Assembly (NCBI RefSeq): GCF_003205205.1
Contig: NZ_QJRL01000007.1
Span: 1 to 64,000 of the forward strand
Reading direction: 5' to 3'
Origin: Pseudomonas sp. LB-090624
GTDB taxonomy: Bacteria > Pseudomonadota > Gammaproteobacteria > Pseudomonadales > Pseudomonadaceae
DNA length: 64,000 nucleotides
Part shown: positions 8,163 through 16,729 of the stretch, one piece after another
Layout of the letters: each line of letters begins with the position of its first letter
Position numbering within the stretch: the first letter of the stretch is position 1
Notes under the pieces: generated by a model
The model's database searches: none
The model's input: the letters and a program-made list of their open reading frames with translations, nothing else
What the model was told of the DNA's origin: nothing
Translations under genes and position numbers: made by a program

Positions 8163-9416
8163 TCAGCGCAGGGCTTTCACATCAGCCGCAGTGACCGCGT
8201 CACCGTGGTTACCCCAACTGCTCCTGACGAAGTTCACCACTTCGGCAACTTCCTGGTCACTCAGGCGCCAGCCGAACGCTGGCATGGTGAAGTTCGACGG
8301 CGCTGTATGCGTCGCGGGTACCGTACCCCCCGCCAGTACCACGTGGATCAGCGAGGTGGCGTCCGCCGTCTGCACCACCGGGTTACCGGCAAGCGCCGGA
8401 AATACACGGGTGTAGCCCTGGCCATCGGTACGGTGGCAGGCTGCGCAATTGTCGATGTACACGGCGGCGCCAGGCTTGCTGTCGTCGCCCTTCCACAGCG
8501 CATCCGCCACCTGTTTGTCGTAGACATGTGGCTGGTCATCCGGGTTGCTCGGCGGCAGGGTCTTCAGGTAGCGGGCAATCGCGGTCAGGTCGGCATCGGT
8601 CATGTGCTGCATGCTGTGCTCGACCACATCGCTCATGCCACCAAAAACGGCACTGCGATCGCTACGTCCGGTCTTCAGGAACTGCACCAGCTGCGCTTCG
8701 CTCCAGCTACCCAGGCCATCCTTGTGGTCGCCACGCAGGTTCTTGGCAATCCAGCCTTCCAGCGGTGCACTGCCGGCCAGGAACTGCTCACCGTCCGCCG
8801 GGCTCAGGGCCTTTTCCTGCATGGTCAATGCCCGCGGCGTATGGCAGGCGCCACAATGCCCCAAGCCTTCGACCAGATACGCACCACGGTTCACCACCGG
8901 GTCGGCTGCCGCCGAAGCCTGCCAGGGTTTGGCCTCTGGTGCGAAAAGGCCACGCCAGATCGAGAGCGGCCAGCGCATGCTCAGCGGCCAGGGAATGTCG
9001 GTGGCCTTGTTGGCCTGCTCCACCGGTTCCACCCCCTTCATGAAGTAGGCGTACAGCGCCTGCATGTCCGGCTCGCTTACCCGCGCGTACGAGGGGTATG
9101 GCATAGCCGGGTACAGGGTGCTGCCGTTCTTGCCGATGCCTTCGCGCACGGCCCGGTCGAAGTCTTCGAAACTGTAATGACCGATGCCGCTGGCAGCCGG
9201 GGTGATATTGGTGGAGTACACCGTGCCGATGGGGGTCTCCATCGGCAGTCCACCAGCAAAGGGCTTGCCGCCCTTGGCGGTATGGCAGGCCACACAGTCG
9301 CCGGCGCGGGCCAGGTACTGGCCCTGGCGCACCTGCGCGTCATCATTGACAGCCGCCTGTGCAGCCCCGCCGGCACCCAGCAGGAGGGTCGCGATCAACA
9401 TTTTCTTCATGCGCAT
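8163..9416 (-). CDS. gluconate 2-dehydrogenase, triheme cytochrome c subunit
   Basis: This 417-residue protein has a Sec signal peptide (to about residue 21, AAQA) and three c-type haem sites, CVACH, CGACH and CAACH, spread over three cytochrome c domains. It passes electrons from the FAD subunit to ubiquinone in the inner membrane. It is the last of three genes (gamma, FAD, cytochrome c) spaced 3 and 6 bases apart. Related alcohol and sorbitol dehydrogenases use the same cytochrome type; linkage to kgu and ptxS makes gluconate the expected substrate. A second in-frame ATG lies two codons in and could be the true start. Confidence 0.92.
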   Translation of the reverse strand: MRMKKMLIATLLLGAGGAAQAAVNDDAQVRQGQYLARAGDCVACHTAKGGKPFAGGLPMETPIGTVYSTNITPAASGIGHYSFEDFDRAVREGIGKNGSTLYPAMPYPSYARVSEPDMQALYAYFMKGVEPVEQANKATDIPWPLSMRWPLSIWRGLFAPEAKPWQASAAADPVVNRGAYLVEGLGHCGACHTPRALTMQEKALSPADGEQFLAGSAPLEGWIAKNLRGDHKDGLGSWSEAQLVQFLKTGRSDRSAVFGGMSDVVEHSMQHMTDADLTAIARYLKTLPPSNPDDQPHVYDKQVADALWKGDDSKPGAAVYIDNCAACHRTDGQGYTRVFPALAGNPVVQTADATSLIHVVLAGGTVPATHTAPSNFTMPAFGWRLSDQEVAEVVNFVRSSWGNHGDAVTAADVKALR

Positions 9417-9422
9417 CGCTCC

Positions 9423-11207
9423 TCAAGCCTGGACCAGCGGGCCGGGGTTTTTCAGGTACTGCTCGCGGATGGCGCGGGCCGACCAGTAGGTCAGCGCCGC
9501 CACCAGCCCGGTCGGGTTGTAACCCAGGCCCTGCGGGAACGCCGAAGCGCCAGGGACAAACACATTGTGCACATCCCAGCTTTGCAGGTAGCGGTTCAGC
9601 GCACTGGTCTTCGGGTCGGTGCCCATGACCGCACCGCCGTTCAGGTGGGTGGTCTGGTAGCTGGCAGTGTTGAAGTGGTCCTTGACCTGCTTGCCCAGCA
9701 CGGCAATGGCTTTGGGGTTCATCGCCTGGGCAATCTTGCTCAGCTTGGCGACCATGAACTGGTTCATCTTGATGTCGTTTTCCTGCCAGTCGAAGGTCAT
9801 GCGCAACAGCGGCTGGCCGTAGGCGTCACGGTAGGTGGGGTCGAGGTCCAGATAGTTGCCACGGTAGGACTGGTGGGCGCCGTGGGCATCCATCGACACC
9901 TGATGGGTGTAGTAGTCGGCCGTGGCCTTCTTCCACGCGCTGCCCCAGGCCGGCGTGCCCGGCGGGTTGGCGGTGCCAGCAATCGGCCGACTGCCGGCCT
10001 GGTTCACCCACATGGGCGAGCCACCGACGAAGCCGTGGGGGCCGTGGTCGAAGTTGTCGGCATTGAAGTCGTCGATGGCAATACCGTTGCCACCGGCGCC
10101 GATGAAGTTGTTGGTGTAGGTGTCCTTGTCGAAGAAGGCCTTGACCGTGCCCATGTTCTGGTAGGCGAAGTTACGCCCGACCACACCCTCGTTGCTCACC
10201 GGGTCGTAGGGCTTGCCAATGCCTGAAAGCAGCATCAGGCGCACATTGTTGAACTGGAATGCCGCCAGGATCACCAGCTCTGCCGGCTGCTCTACCTCGC
10301 GCCCCTGGGCATCGATATAGGTGACGCCAGTGGCTTTGCGCTTGCTGTCGTCCAGGTTCACCCGCAGTACATGGGCGTTGGGCCGCAACTCGAAGTTGGG
10401 CACCTGACGCAGCGCGGGCAGGATGTTTACGTTGGGCGACGCCTTGGAGTACATGTAGCACACGTAGCCGCTGCAGAAACCACAGAAGTTGCACGGCCCC
10501 ATCTGCGCCCCGTAGGGGTTGGTGTAAGGCCCCGAGGTGTTGGCCGAAGGCAAATTGTAAGGCTTGTAGCCCAGGCTGCTGGCGGCCTTTTCGAATAACC
10601 TGGCCGATACAACGTTCTTCTGCGCGGGTAGCGGGAACGGGTTGGAACGGTCTGGTGCGTAGGGGTTGCCACCCTGCCCTTCACCGACCAGCTGGCCGTT
10701 GACGGTCCAGGCCTGGCCCGAGGTGCCAAAGACTTTCTCGGCAAAGTCGAAGTGCGGTTCCAGCTCTTCGTAACTGACGCCGAAATCCTGGATGGTCATG
10801 CCTTCGGGGATGAACTTGCGCCCGTAGCGCTCCTCGTAGTGGCTGCGCAAGCGCAACTCGACGGGGTCGACCCGAAAGTGCACCCCCGACCAGTGCAGGC
10901 CAGCGCCGCCCACGCCTTTGCCCGGCAGAAAGGCGCCCAGCTGGCGGTTGGGCAGTGCCACGTCATGCATGCTGTGGCGGATAGTGACGGTTTCTTTTGA
11001 CACGTCGACGAACAGCTTCTTGCGCACGCTGTAGGTCAGTTCGTCGATCACCTGCGGGTAGCTGCCTTCGGGGTACGTGTCCTGCATCGGTCCACGTTCC
11101 AGCGCCACCACATGCAGGCCGGCTTCAGTCAGCTCCTTGGCCATGATCGCGCCGGCCCAACCGAAGCCGACGATGACTGCATCCACTTTGTTCAACACAG
11201 TCGCCAT
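9423..11207 (-). CDS. gluconate 2-dehydrogenase, FAD (GMC oxidoreductase) subunit
   Basis: The 594-residue flavoprotein starts with the ADP-binding motif AVIVGFGWAG, carries the HSMHD/GVGGAGLHW flavin region and ends with a GMC C-terminal block containing THLNGGAVMG and the PTGLVAALTYWSA helix. A cysteine-rich CNFCGFCSGYVC stretch near residue 240 could hold an Fe-S cluster, as seen in related FAD-dependent sugar dehydrogenases. It oxidises periplasmic D-gluconate to 2-ketogluconate. It has no signal peptide of its own and is expected to be exported with the Tat-type gamma subunit encoded 3 bases upstream. Confidence 0.93.
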   Translation of the reverse strand: MATVLNKVDAVIVGFGWAGAIMAKELTEAGLHVVALERGPMQDTYPEGSYPQVIDELTYSVRKKLFVDVSKETVTIRHSMHDVALPNRQLGAFLPGKGVGGAGLHWSGVHFRVDPVELRLRSHYEERYGRKFIPEGMTIQDFGVSYEELEPHFDFAEKVFGTSGQAWTVNGQLVGEGQGGNPYAPDRSNPFPLPAQKNVVSARLFEKAASSLGYKPYNLPSANTSGPYTNPYGAQMGPCNFCGFCSGYVCYMYSKASPNVNILPALRQVPNFELRPNAHVLRVNLDDSKRKATGVTYIDAQGREVEQPAELVILAAFQFNNVRLMLLSGIGKPYDPVSNEGVVGRNFAYQNMGTVKAFFDKDTYTNNFIGAGGNGIAIDDFNADNFDHGPHGFVGGSPMWVNQAGSRPIAGTANPPGTPAWGSAWKKATADYYTHQVSMDAHGAHQSYRGNYLDLDPTYRDAYGQPLLRMTFDWQENDIKMNQFMVAKLSKIAQAMNPKAIAVLGKQVKDHFNTASYQTTHLNGGAVMGTDPKTSALNRYLQSWDVHNVFVPGASAFPQGLGYNPTGLVAALTYWSARAIREQYLKNPGPLVQA

Positions 11208-11210
11208 GCC

Positions 11211-11957
11211 TCAGGCCCTCTCGCCGCGGATCGATACAGCCGGGAACGGGTAAGGCTCGTTACGTTCGACCCAATCCATGAAATCGGCGCGGGCGCCGGG
11301 GAAGCCGATCTGGGTCCACCCGACCATGCCTCTGTTGCCACCATGGATCGGGTCGCAGAAGAAGCCTTCGCGCGTGTTCTGCACCAGCAAACTGAAGAAC
11401 ACCTTGGCCGGGACCGTGTCGAAAACCAGCTCCCCTGCCTCTACTTTGCTGAGGATACGGTCTCGGGTAGCGCTATCTTGCGCAGCAAAAACCTGCCCGC
11501 TGTTGGCTTTGCACCACCCGTCCACGGCGGCGATACCCAGGCGGTAGATCTGTTGCGGCGAGAGCTGCAACTGGTAGCCCAGCTCGGGCGCGGCGTCAGC
11601 GTTGAACGGGCCTTGCATGTACCACTGGGCACCTGTTGCGTAGGGGGTGTTCATTTGCCGGTCGATGAATTCGGCGGCACCAGCTTCAAGCGCACCAGGC
11701 CCGAGCTCGTCGGCCGGGATAATGCGAGACACAGCGGCCTGGACGAAAGCCCACTCCTCGGCACTGAAGAACGTTGGCTGATAGTCGCTCGCTGGGGGTG
11801 TGGACGGAACCTTGGGCTCATGTACCGGGACCGGGGCTGCCAACAGTTGGCTGGCACCCGCGCCGAGGCCGGTGCTGGCCACGGTGACCACGGGGATCAA
11901 GGTCAGGGTCTTGCGCAAAAAATCCCTGCGCGGGTTATCTGGAGCGTGCTCAGGCAT
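11211..11957 (-). CDS. gluconate 2-dehydrogenase gamma subunit (Tat-exported)
   Basis: This 248-residue protein belongs to the gluconate 2-dehydrogenase subunit 3 family. It begins with a twin-arginine signal (RRDFLRK plus a hydrophobic stretch to about residue 42). In this enzyme class the small subunit is needed for maturation and likely ferries the folded FAD subunit through Tat. It is the first gene of the three-gene operon, with GAGGAT before the ATG as at kguE. Its leader holds a PtxS operator 116 bases upstream, so transcription should rise when 2-ketogluconate accumulates. Confidence 0.92.
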   Translation of the reverse strand: MPEHAPDNPRRDFLRKTLTLIPVVTVASTGLGAGASQLLAAPVPVHEPKVPSTPPASDYQPTFFSAEEWAFVQAAVSRIIPADELGPGALEAGAAEFIDRQMNTPYATGAQWYMQGPFNADAAPELGYQLQLSPQQIYRLGIAAVDGWCKANSGQVFAAQDSATRDRILSKVEAGELVFDTVPAKVFFSLLVQNTREGFFCDPIHGGNRGMVGWTQIGFPGARADFMDWVERNEPYPFPAVSIRGERA

Positions 11958-12073
11958 TGTGAATCCTCATCGGCTGTGCGGTGGCCTCGATATGCGCCAT
12001 CTGCTTTTCAAAGGGTGATCTTGATAGGTCATCAAGAAGACAGCCGGATAATCTAGCGTGTTCAGAAATGTTT

Positions 12074-12087
12074 TGAAACCGGTTTCA
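12074..12087. promoter_or_regulatory. PtxS operator upstream of the gad operon
   Basis: Third perfect copy of TGAAACCGGTTTCA, in the divergent gap between the gad gamma gene and the riboflavin synthase gene. Its distance from the gad start suggests a longer 5' leader than at kguE or ptxS. Confidence 0.93.
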
Positions 12088-12121
12088 TACCTAGGTTTAC
12101 TCCCATTCGAGGATGCCCCGC

Positions 12122-12191
12122 GCCGTCCTGGGACGGCCGTCCGGCCATGACTTTTTTCACATTCTGGGCGCGGCCTTGCTTTTGCCGCGCC
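12122..12191 (+). promoter_or_regulatory. two hairpins in the riboflavin synthase leader
   Basis: GCCGTCC-TG-GGACGGC (12122-12137) and GGCGCGGC (12167-12174) pairing across nine bases with GCCGCGCC (12184-12191) lie 50-120 bases upstream of the start codon. No gene enters from the left on this strand, so they are not terminators of an upstream gene. The sequence does not match the FMN riboswitch consensus. A regulatory role is inferred. Confidence 0.35.
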
Positions 12192-12240
12192 ACGGGCATA
12201 GCGTTCGGGTGATTTCTTTTCTGTGCCCAGGAGCAACACC

Positions 12241-12867
12241 ATGTACACCGGCATCGTCCAGGCCGTTCGCCCACTGCTTGATGTGACCCGCTACCCGGGC
12301 CACAACCAGTTCACCATCGACCTGACCCCGGACCTGCTCGACGAGCTGAAGATCGGCGCCAGCGTCAGTGTCGAGGGCACCTGCCTGTCGGTCACCGAGA
12401 TCAACGGCAGCCAGGTCAGGTTCGACGCCATGACCGCCACCCTCGAACGCACCAACCTGCGCCATTTCAAGGCCGGCCAAGGCGTGAACATCGAACGCTC
12501 GGCGAAGATGAACGCCGAAATCGGCGGCCACCTGATGGCCGGCCACATCGCCACCACTGCCGAAATCGTTGAGCTGTCGATCAAGGACACCGGCGCCTTC
12601 ATCACCTTCCGCATGCCGCCGGAATGGGGCAAGTACGTGTTCCCGCGTGGTTTCATCGGGGTCAATGGCTGCAGCCTGACCGTCGCTGACGTGGAGGACA
12701 ACCTCGTCACCATCAACCTGATCCCGGAAACCCTGCGCCAGACCACCTTCGCCAGCTACAAAGCCGGCGAGCTGCTGAATATCGAGGTCGACCACCAGAC
12801 CATGGTGCTCGTGGATGTGGTGGAGCGTACCCTCATGGGCACGCTGGCCCGTGTAAAGCTGGCCTGA
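12241..12867 (+). CDS. riboflavin synthase alpha subunit (isolated copy)
   Basis: The 208-residue protein consists of two tandem lumazine-binding domains (about residues 1-97 and 98-195). It keeps the MYTGIVQA start, the CLSVTEI segment of domain 1, GGHLMAGHI and the NGCSLTV segment of domain 2. Riboflavin synthase dismutates two 6,7-dimethyl-8-ribityllumazine molecules into riboflavin and a pyrimidine. AGGAGCAACACC precedes the ATG; a frame start 18 bases earlier lacks a ribosome site. It is not next to ribD, ribBA or ribH, so it is probably a second copy. A lumazine-binding protein without enzyme activity is the alternative. Confidence 0.88.
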   Translation: MYTGIVQAVRPLLDVTRYPGHNQFTIDLTPDLLDELKIGASVSVEGTCLSVTEINGSQVRFDAMTATLERTNLRHFKAGQGVNIERSAKMNAEIGGHLMAGHIATTAEIVELSIKDTGAFITFRMPPEWGKYVFPRGFIGVNGCSLTVADVEDNLVTINLIPETLRQTTFASYKAGELLNIEVDHQTMVLVDVVERTLMGTLARVKLA

Positions 12868-12905
12868 GGCCTGCAGAGGCAGCCCATGGCCAGCTGGCAC
12901 GTTGA

Positions 12906-14408
12906 TCACTCGATGCGCGGATGCTGCTGCACCAACAGCTTGCGCTTGGCCTCCAGCTCGGCGATCTGCTCATCGATGTCTTCGATCTTCTGCTCGATAT
13001 TGTCGTGGTGCTCCTGCAGCAGCTCGCGTGCTTCCTCGATGTCCGACGCAGCCGGTGCAGCACCGCGCAACGGTTTGTTGGCAGTTTCCTTCATGGTAAG
13101 GCCGGTGATCAGGCCTACTGCGGCGATCACCATCAGGTAATAAGCCGGCATGTAGAGGTTGCCGCTGCTTTCAACCAGCCAGGCGGCGATCGTTGGGGTG
13201 AGGCCAGCGATCAGCACCGAAATGTTGAAGGCACTGGCCAGCGCACTGTAGCGGATATGGGTGGGGAACATCGCCGGCAAGGTCGAAGCCATGACCCCGA
13301 TGAAGAAGTTCAGCAGCACGGCAATGATCAGCAGCCCGGAGAAGATCAGCCCAAGCGCACCGCTGTTGATCAGCATGAACGCCGGAATCGCCAGTGCGAA
13401 CAGGCCAACGCTGCCGACCACGATGAACGGGCGACGGCCATACTTGTCGCTCAACATCCCGATGACAGGTTGCACGAACAGCATGCCGACCATGATCGCG
13501 ATGATGATCAGCACGCCATGGTCTTCGCTGTAGTGCAAGTTATGCGACAGGTAGCTGGGCATGTAGGTGAGCAGCATGTAGTAGGTGACGTTGGTGGCGA
13601 TCACCACGCCGATGCAAGTCACCAGGCTGCGCCAGTGCTGGGTGGCCACTTCTTTGAACGACACTTTGGGCCCCGAGGCCAGGCCTTCTCGGTCACCCTG
13701 CTCCATCTTGTCGACATGCTGCTGGAACGCGGGGGTTTCTTCCAGCGCGTTGCGCAGGTAGAGGCCAATGATGCCCAAGGGCAAGGCCAGGAAGAACGGC
13801 AGGCGCCAGCCCCACTCAAGGAACTTTTCTTCACCGAGAATGGTGGAAATCAACACCACCACGCCCGCGCCAAGCACAAAGCCTGCGATCGAACCGAAGT
13901 CCAACCAGCTGCCGAGAAAGCCCCGCTTGCGGTCGGGAGCGTATTCGGCGACGAAGATCGATGCACCGGTGTACTCGCCACCGACTGAGAAGCCCTGTGC
14001 CATTTTCGCCAGCAGCAACAGGATCGGTGCCCAGATGCCGATGCTGGCGTAGGACGGTATCAGGCCGATGGCGAAAGTGCTCAGCGACATGATGACGATG
14101 GTTGCGGCGAGGATCTTCTGCCGGCCGAACCTGTCGCCCAGGGCACCAAAGAACAGCCCGCCCAGCGGGCGGATCAGGAACGGTACCGAGAACGTGGCCA
14201 GCGCGGCGATCATCTGCACGCTGGGGTCGGCATTGGGGAAGAACACCTTGCCCAATGCATAGGCGACGAAGCCATAGACACCAAAGTCGAACCACTCCAT
14301 GGCGTTACCCAAGGCGGCGGCGGTGATCGCCTTTTTCATCTTGGCGTCGTCGACGATGGTGATGTCTTTGAGGCCGATTGGCTTGACGCTTTTCTTGCGA
14401 GATTTCAT
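12906..14408 (-). CDS. proP: ProP-type osmoprotectant (proline/glycine betaine):H+ symporter
   Basis: This 500-residue MFS transporter of the metabolite:H+ symporter branch has about 12 transmembrane helices and the loop 2-3 motif GALGDRFGRQK. Its C-terminal ~45 residues are charged heptads (SDIEEARELLQ...IEDIDEQIAELEAKRKLL), predicted to form a coiled coil, the hallmark of ProP that tunes its osmotic activation. The E. coli protein is also 500 residues. It imports proline, betaine or ectoine at high osmolality. It stands alone, downstream of hemB on the same strand with a hairpin between. Confidence 0.9.
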   Translation of the reverse strand: MKSRKKSVKPIGLKDITIVDDAKMKKAITAAALGNAMEWFDFGVYGFVAYALGKVFFPNADPSVQMIAALATFSVPFLIRPLGGLFFGALGDRFGRQKILAATIVIMSLSTFAIGLIPSYASIGIWAPILLLLAKMAQGFSVGGEYTGASIFVAEYAPDRKRGFLGSWLDFGSIAGFVLGAGVVVLISTILGEEKFLEWGWRLPFFLALPLGIIGLYLRNALEETPAFQQHVDKMEQGDREGLASGPKVSFKEVATQHWRSLVTCIGVVIATNVTYYMLLTYMPSYLSHNLHYSEDHGVLIIIAIMVGMLFVQPVIGMLSDKYGRRPFIVVGSVGLFALAIPAFMLINSGALGLIFSGLLIIAVLLNFFIGVMASTLPAMFPTHIRYSALASAFNISVLIAGLTPTIAAWLVESSGNLYMPAYYLMVIAAVGLITGLTMKETANKPLRGAAPAASDIEEARELLQEHHDNIEQKIEDIDEQIAELEAKRKLLVQQHPRIE

Positions 14409-14571
14409 GCCCGTATCCCTGTCGCTGAATGCTCTAAGGGATCAGATACAACGGGACACTAAATAATTCAGCGCTTACGGAATTTTTGTGTCGTGGTGGC
14501 TGACTGTGTTACGGGGGCTAGCGCCGCAGAGCAGGTCGATGAGCCTGCAGGCAGCGCCGCCTCGATGAGAT

Positions 14572-14589
14572 GCGCCGCTAACGCGGCGC
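14572..14589. terminator. hairpin after hemB
   Basis: GCGCCGC-TAAC-GCGGCGC, starting 9 bases beyond the hemB stop on the minus strand; it would separate hemB from proP transcription. No T-tract. Confidence 0.5.
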
Positions 14590-14597
14590 GCTTTGAA

Positions 14598-15572
14598 TCA
14601 GATGCCTTCGCGGGCCAGGTCCATGGCGAAGTACGTCAGGATCAGGTCGGCACCGGCACGCTTGATTGCACCAATGCTTTCGCGCACCACTCGGCCTTCA
14701 TCAATGGCGCCCGCCAGGCCGCCGAACTTGATCATCGCGTACTCGCCGCTGACCTGATACGCCGCCAATGGCAGGCGTGAGGCGGCGCGGATGTCCGCGA
14801 TCACGTCCAGGTACGCACCGGCCGGCTTGACCATCAGCACGTCCGCCCCTTCCTGCTCGTCGAGCAGCGACTCGCGCACCGCTTCGCGGCGGTTCATCGG
14901 GTTCATCTGGTAACTCTTGCGGTCGCCCTTCAGCGCGGTGCCACCGGCCTCACGGAACGGGCCATACAGCGAGGAGGCGAACTTGGTGGAGTACGCCATG
15001 ATCGCGGTGTCGTGGAAGCCCGCACCGTCCAACGCACTGCGGATCGCCTGGACCTGGCCGTCCATCGCTGCCGACGGGGCGATGAAGTCGGCGCCGGCAG
15101 CGGCCGCGATCACTGCCTGCTTGCCGAGGTTGGCCAGGGTGGCGTCGTTGTCCACGCCGTGGTCATGCAGCACGCCGCAGTGGCCGTGGCTGGTGTACTC
15201 GCAGAAGCAGGTATCGGACATCACCACCATTTCCGGCACGGTGTCCTTGCAGATGCGCGACATGCGCGCCACCAGGCCGTTTTCGTTCCAGGTGTCGCTG
15301 CCGGTGGCGTCCAGGTTGTGCGACACGCCAAAGGTCATGACCGACTTGATACCGGCGCGTGCATAGCGCTCGATTTCCTGGGCCAGCAGTTTTTCCGGAA
15401 TACGGTTGACCCCGGGCATACTGGTGATGGGCACGAAATCATCAATGCCTTCTTCGACGAAAATCGGCAGGATCAGGTCTTCAAGGCGGAACTCGGTTTC
15501 CTGGAAGATCGTGCGCAGGGAATCGTTCTGGCGCAGGCGGCGGGGACGAACGGACGGGAATTGGTTGGACAT
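14598..15572 (-). CDS. hemB: delta-aminolevulinic acid dehydratase (porphobilinogen synthase), zinc-type
   Basis: The 324-residue enzyme condenses two 5-aminolevulinate molecules to porphobilinogen in haem synthesis. Both active-site lysines are present (STKFAS and the Schiff-base Lys of MVKPAG). The metal loop reads [16 protein letters not shown], with three cysteines that bind catalytic zinc as in the E. coli enzyme. The better-known Pseudomonas HemB uses magnesium and lacks these cysteines, so this is probably a second, zinc-dependent enzyme. The start at 15572 follows an AGCTGTC leader and matches homologues; the frame remains open 243 bases further upstream. Confidence 0.93.
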   Translation of the reverse strand: MSNQFPSVRPRRLRQNDSLRTIFQETEFRLEDLILPIFVEEGIDDFVPITSMPGVNRIPEKLLAQEIERYARAGIKSVMTFGVSHNLDATGSDTWNENGLVARMSRICKDTVPEMVVMSDTCFCEYTSHGHCGVLHDHGVDNDATLANLGKQAVIAAAAGADFIAPSAAMDGQVQAIRSALDGAGFHDTAIMAYSTKFASSLYGPFREAGGTALKGDRKSYQMNPMNRREAVRESLLDEQEGADVLMVKPAGAYLDVIADIRAASRLPLAAYQVSGEYAMIKFGGLAGAIDEGRVVRESIGAIKRAGADLILTYFAMDLAREGI

Positions 15573-15686
15573 GACAGCTCCAGGGAATTTGAACGGCGTA
15601 TACCTTATGCCTGTCACGGGCCAGTGAAAAGGCCAAATGACGAGATAGTGTCTTGCGTCAATAGCAATGAGCCTGCACGGCTCTGC

Positions 15687-15703
15687 CGCGGGCAGTGCCC
15701 GCG
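15687..15703. repeat. short GC-rich palindrome, REP-like core
   Basis: CGCGGGC-AGT-GCCCGCG inside a GCAGTGCCCGCGCAGACAGG context, similar to the core of P. putida intergenic REP elements. It lies between the RIO1 kinase stop and the hemB start, and could also weakly terminate the kinase transcript. Confidence 0.45.
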
Positions 15704-15714
15704 CAGACAGGATA

Positions 15715-16608
15715 TTACTGCAGCCAGGGCGGCGTCGGTTCCTCAGCCCGGGCCGGGCCGTGCTCGGCGTCGGCTCGCGCAGCGCGACGGCGGGCGTCAT
15801 CCAGCCGGGCGGCATCGATCTCGCGCATCACCCCGCTTACGTCAGCTTCATGCTCGTCGTCCTCGAACACCCCGGTCAATGCGGTGTCAGGGAGCAATTT
15901 GCCAGCCTCGTACAACGCCCACATTTCCTGCGCATACCGGGTGCCGTTCAGCTCTGGTGCAAAGCGACCGAAATAGTGGGCCATGTTGTCCACGTCGCGC
16001 TGCAACATGCTGAAAGCATGGTTGTTGGCGGCTGCATCAACCGCCTGCGGCAAATCGATGATCACCGGCCCGTCCGGACCTAGCAGCACGTTGAACTCGG
16101 ACAGGTCGCCGTGAACCAGCCCGGCGCATAGCATCAGCACGATCTGGCGAATGACGAATGCATGATAATCCCGGGCCTCCCCGGCTTCGAGGTGCACATC
16201 GTTCAGGCGCGGGGCGGCATCGCCATCGGCATCTGTCACCAGCTCCATCAGCAGCACGCCATCCTGGAAGTCGTAGGGCTTCGGCACTCGGACACCAGCG
16301 GCGGCCAGACGGAACAACGCCGCCACTTCGGCGTTCTGCCAGGCATCTTCGGCTTCTTTCCGGCCGTACTTGCTGCCCTTGGCCATGGCCCTGGCCTGGC
16401 GGCTATTACGCACCTTGCGGCCTTCCTGGTACTCGGCGGCCTGGCGGAAACTGCGCTTGTTGGCCTCTTTATAGACTTTGGCGCAGCGCACTTGGCTGCC
16501 GCAACGCACCACATACACGGCGGCTTCCTTGCCACTCATCAATGGCCGCAGTACTTCGTCGACCAGGCCGTCTTCGATCAGGGGTTCGATTCTTTTGGGT
16601 GTCTTCAT
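15715..16608 (-). CDS. RIO1-type atypical serine/threonine protein kinase
   Basis: This 297-residue protein has the RIO kinase layout: an N-terminal flank, ATP loop [10 protein letters not shown] (residues 26-35), a Lys in RCAKVYKEA, the RIO-specific [24 protein letters not shown] region, catalytic loop [11 protein letters not shown] (Asp near residue 177) and metal loop [11 protein letters not shown]1 proteins act as autophosphorylating kinases or ATPases; bacterial substrates are poorly known. The C-terminal ~60 residues are acidic then Ala/Arg-rich. The start codon lies within one arm of an inverted repeat at 16607-16662. Confidence 0.9.
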   Translation of the reverse strand: MKTPKRIEPLIEDGLVDEVLRPLMSGKEAAVYVVRCGSQVRCAKVYKEANKRSFRQAAEYQEGRKVRNSRQARAMAKGSKYGRKEAEDAWQNAEVAALFRLAAAGVRVPKPYDFQDGVLLMELVTDADGDAAPRLNDVHLEAGEARDYHAFVIRQIVLMLCAGLVHGDLSEFNVLLGPDGPVIIDLPQAVDAAANNHAFSMLQRDVDNMAHYFGRFAPELNGTRYAQEMWALYEAGKLLPDTALTGVFEDDEHEADVSGVMREIDAARLDDARRRAARADAEHGPARAEEPTPPWLQ

Positions 16609-16662
16609 CAGGCTGTGTTCAGGGTCCTGGCTGGGGTGGTGGACATCCTCTCACAGCCTGAT
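16607..16662 (-). promoter_or_regulatory. long inverted repeat covering the RIO1-kinase start codon
   Basis: Perfect 11-bp arms (16607-16617 and 16652-16662, ATCAGGCTGTG and its complement) are separated by 34 bases. In the transcript the second arm contains the first bases of the kinase ATG, so folding would hide the start. The loop holds a possible 12-codon reading frame (MSTTPARTLNTA) preceded by AGAGG, whose TGA overlaps the kinase ATG as TGATG. Structure is seen; function is inferred. Confidence 0.4.
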
Positions 16663-16729
16663 GCGACTTGCTCGTCTGTCTTCGCTGGTACGCGATGGCG
16701 CTATCAGGGCTGACGAACAGGCCGGGGTG

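Noticed and set aside
8205..10226. 673-codon open frame on the plus strand
   Set aside because: Fully antisense to the gluconate dehydrogenase cytochrome and FAD genes; low-complexity His/Val/Arg-rich product without domains, as expected from GC-rich third positions.
12061..12240. FMN riboswitch before the riboflavin synthase gene
   Set aside because: The conserved RFN blocks (AGGGTGAAATTCCC-type and GACGGT-type segments) are not present; only generic hairpins are seen.
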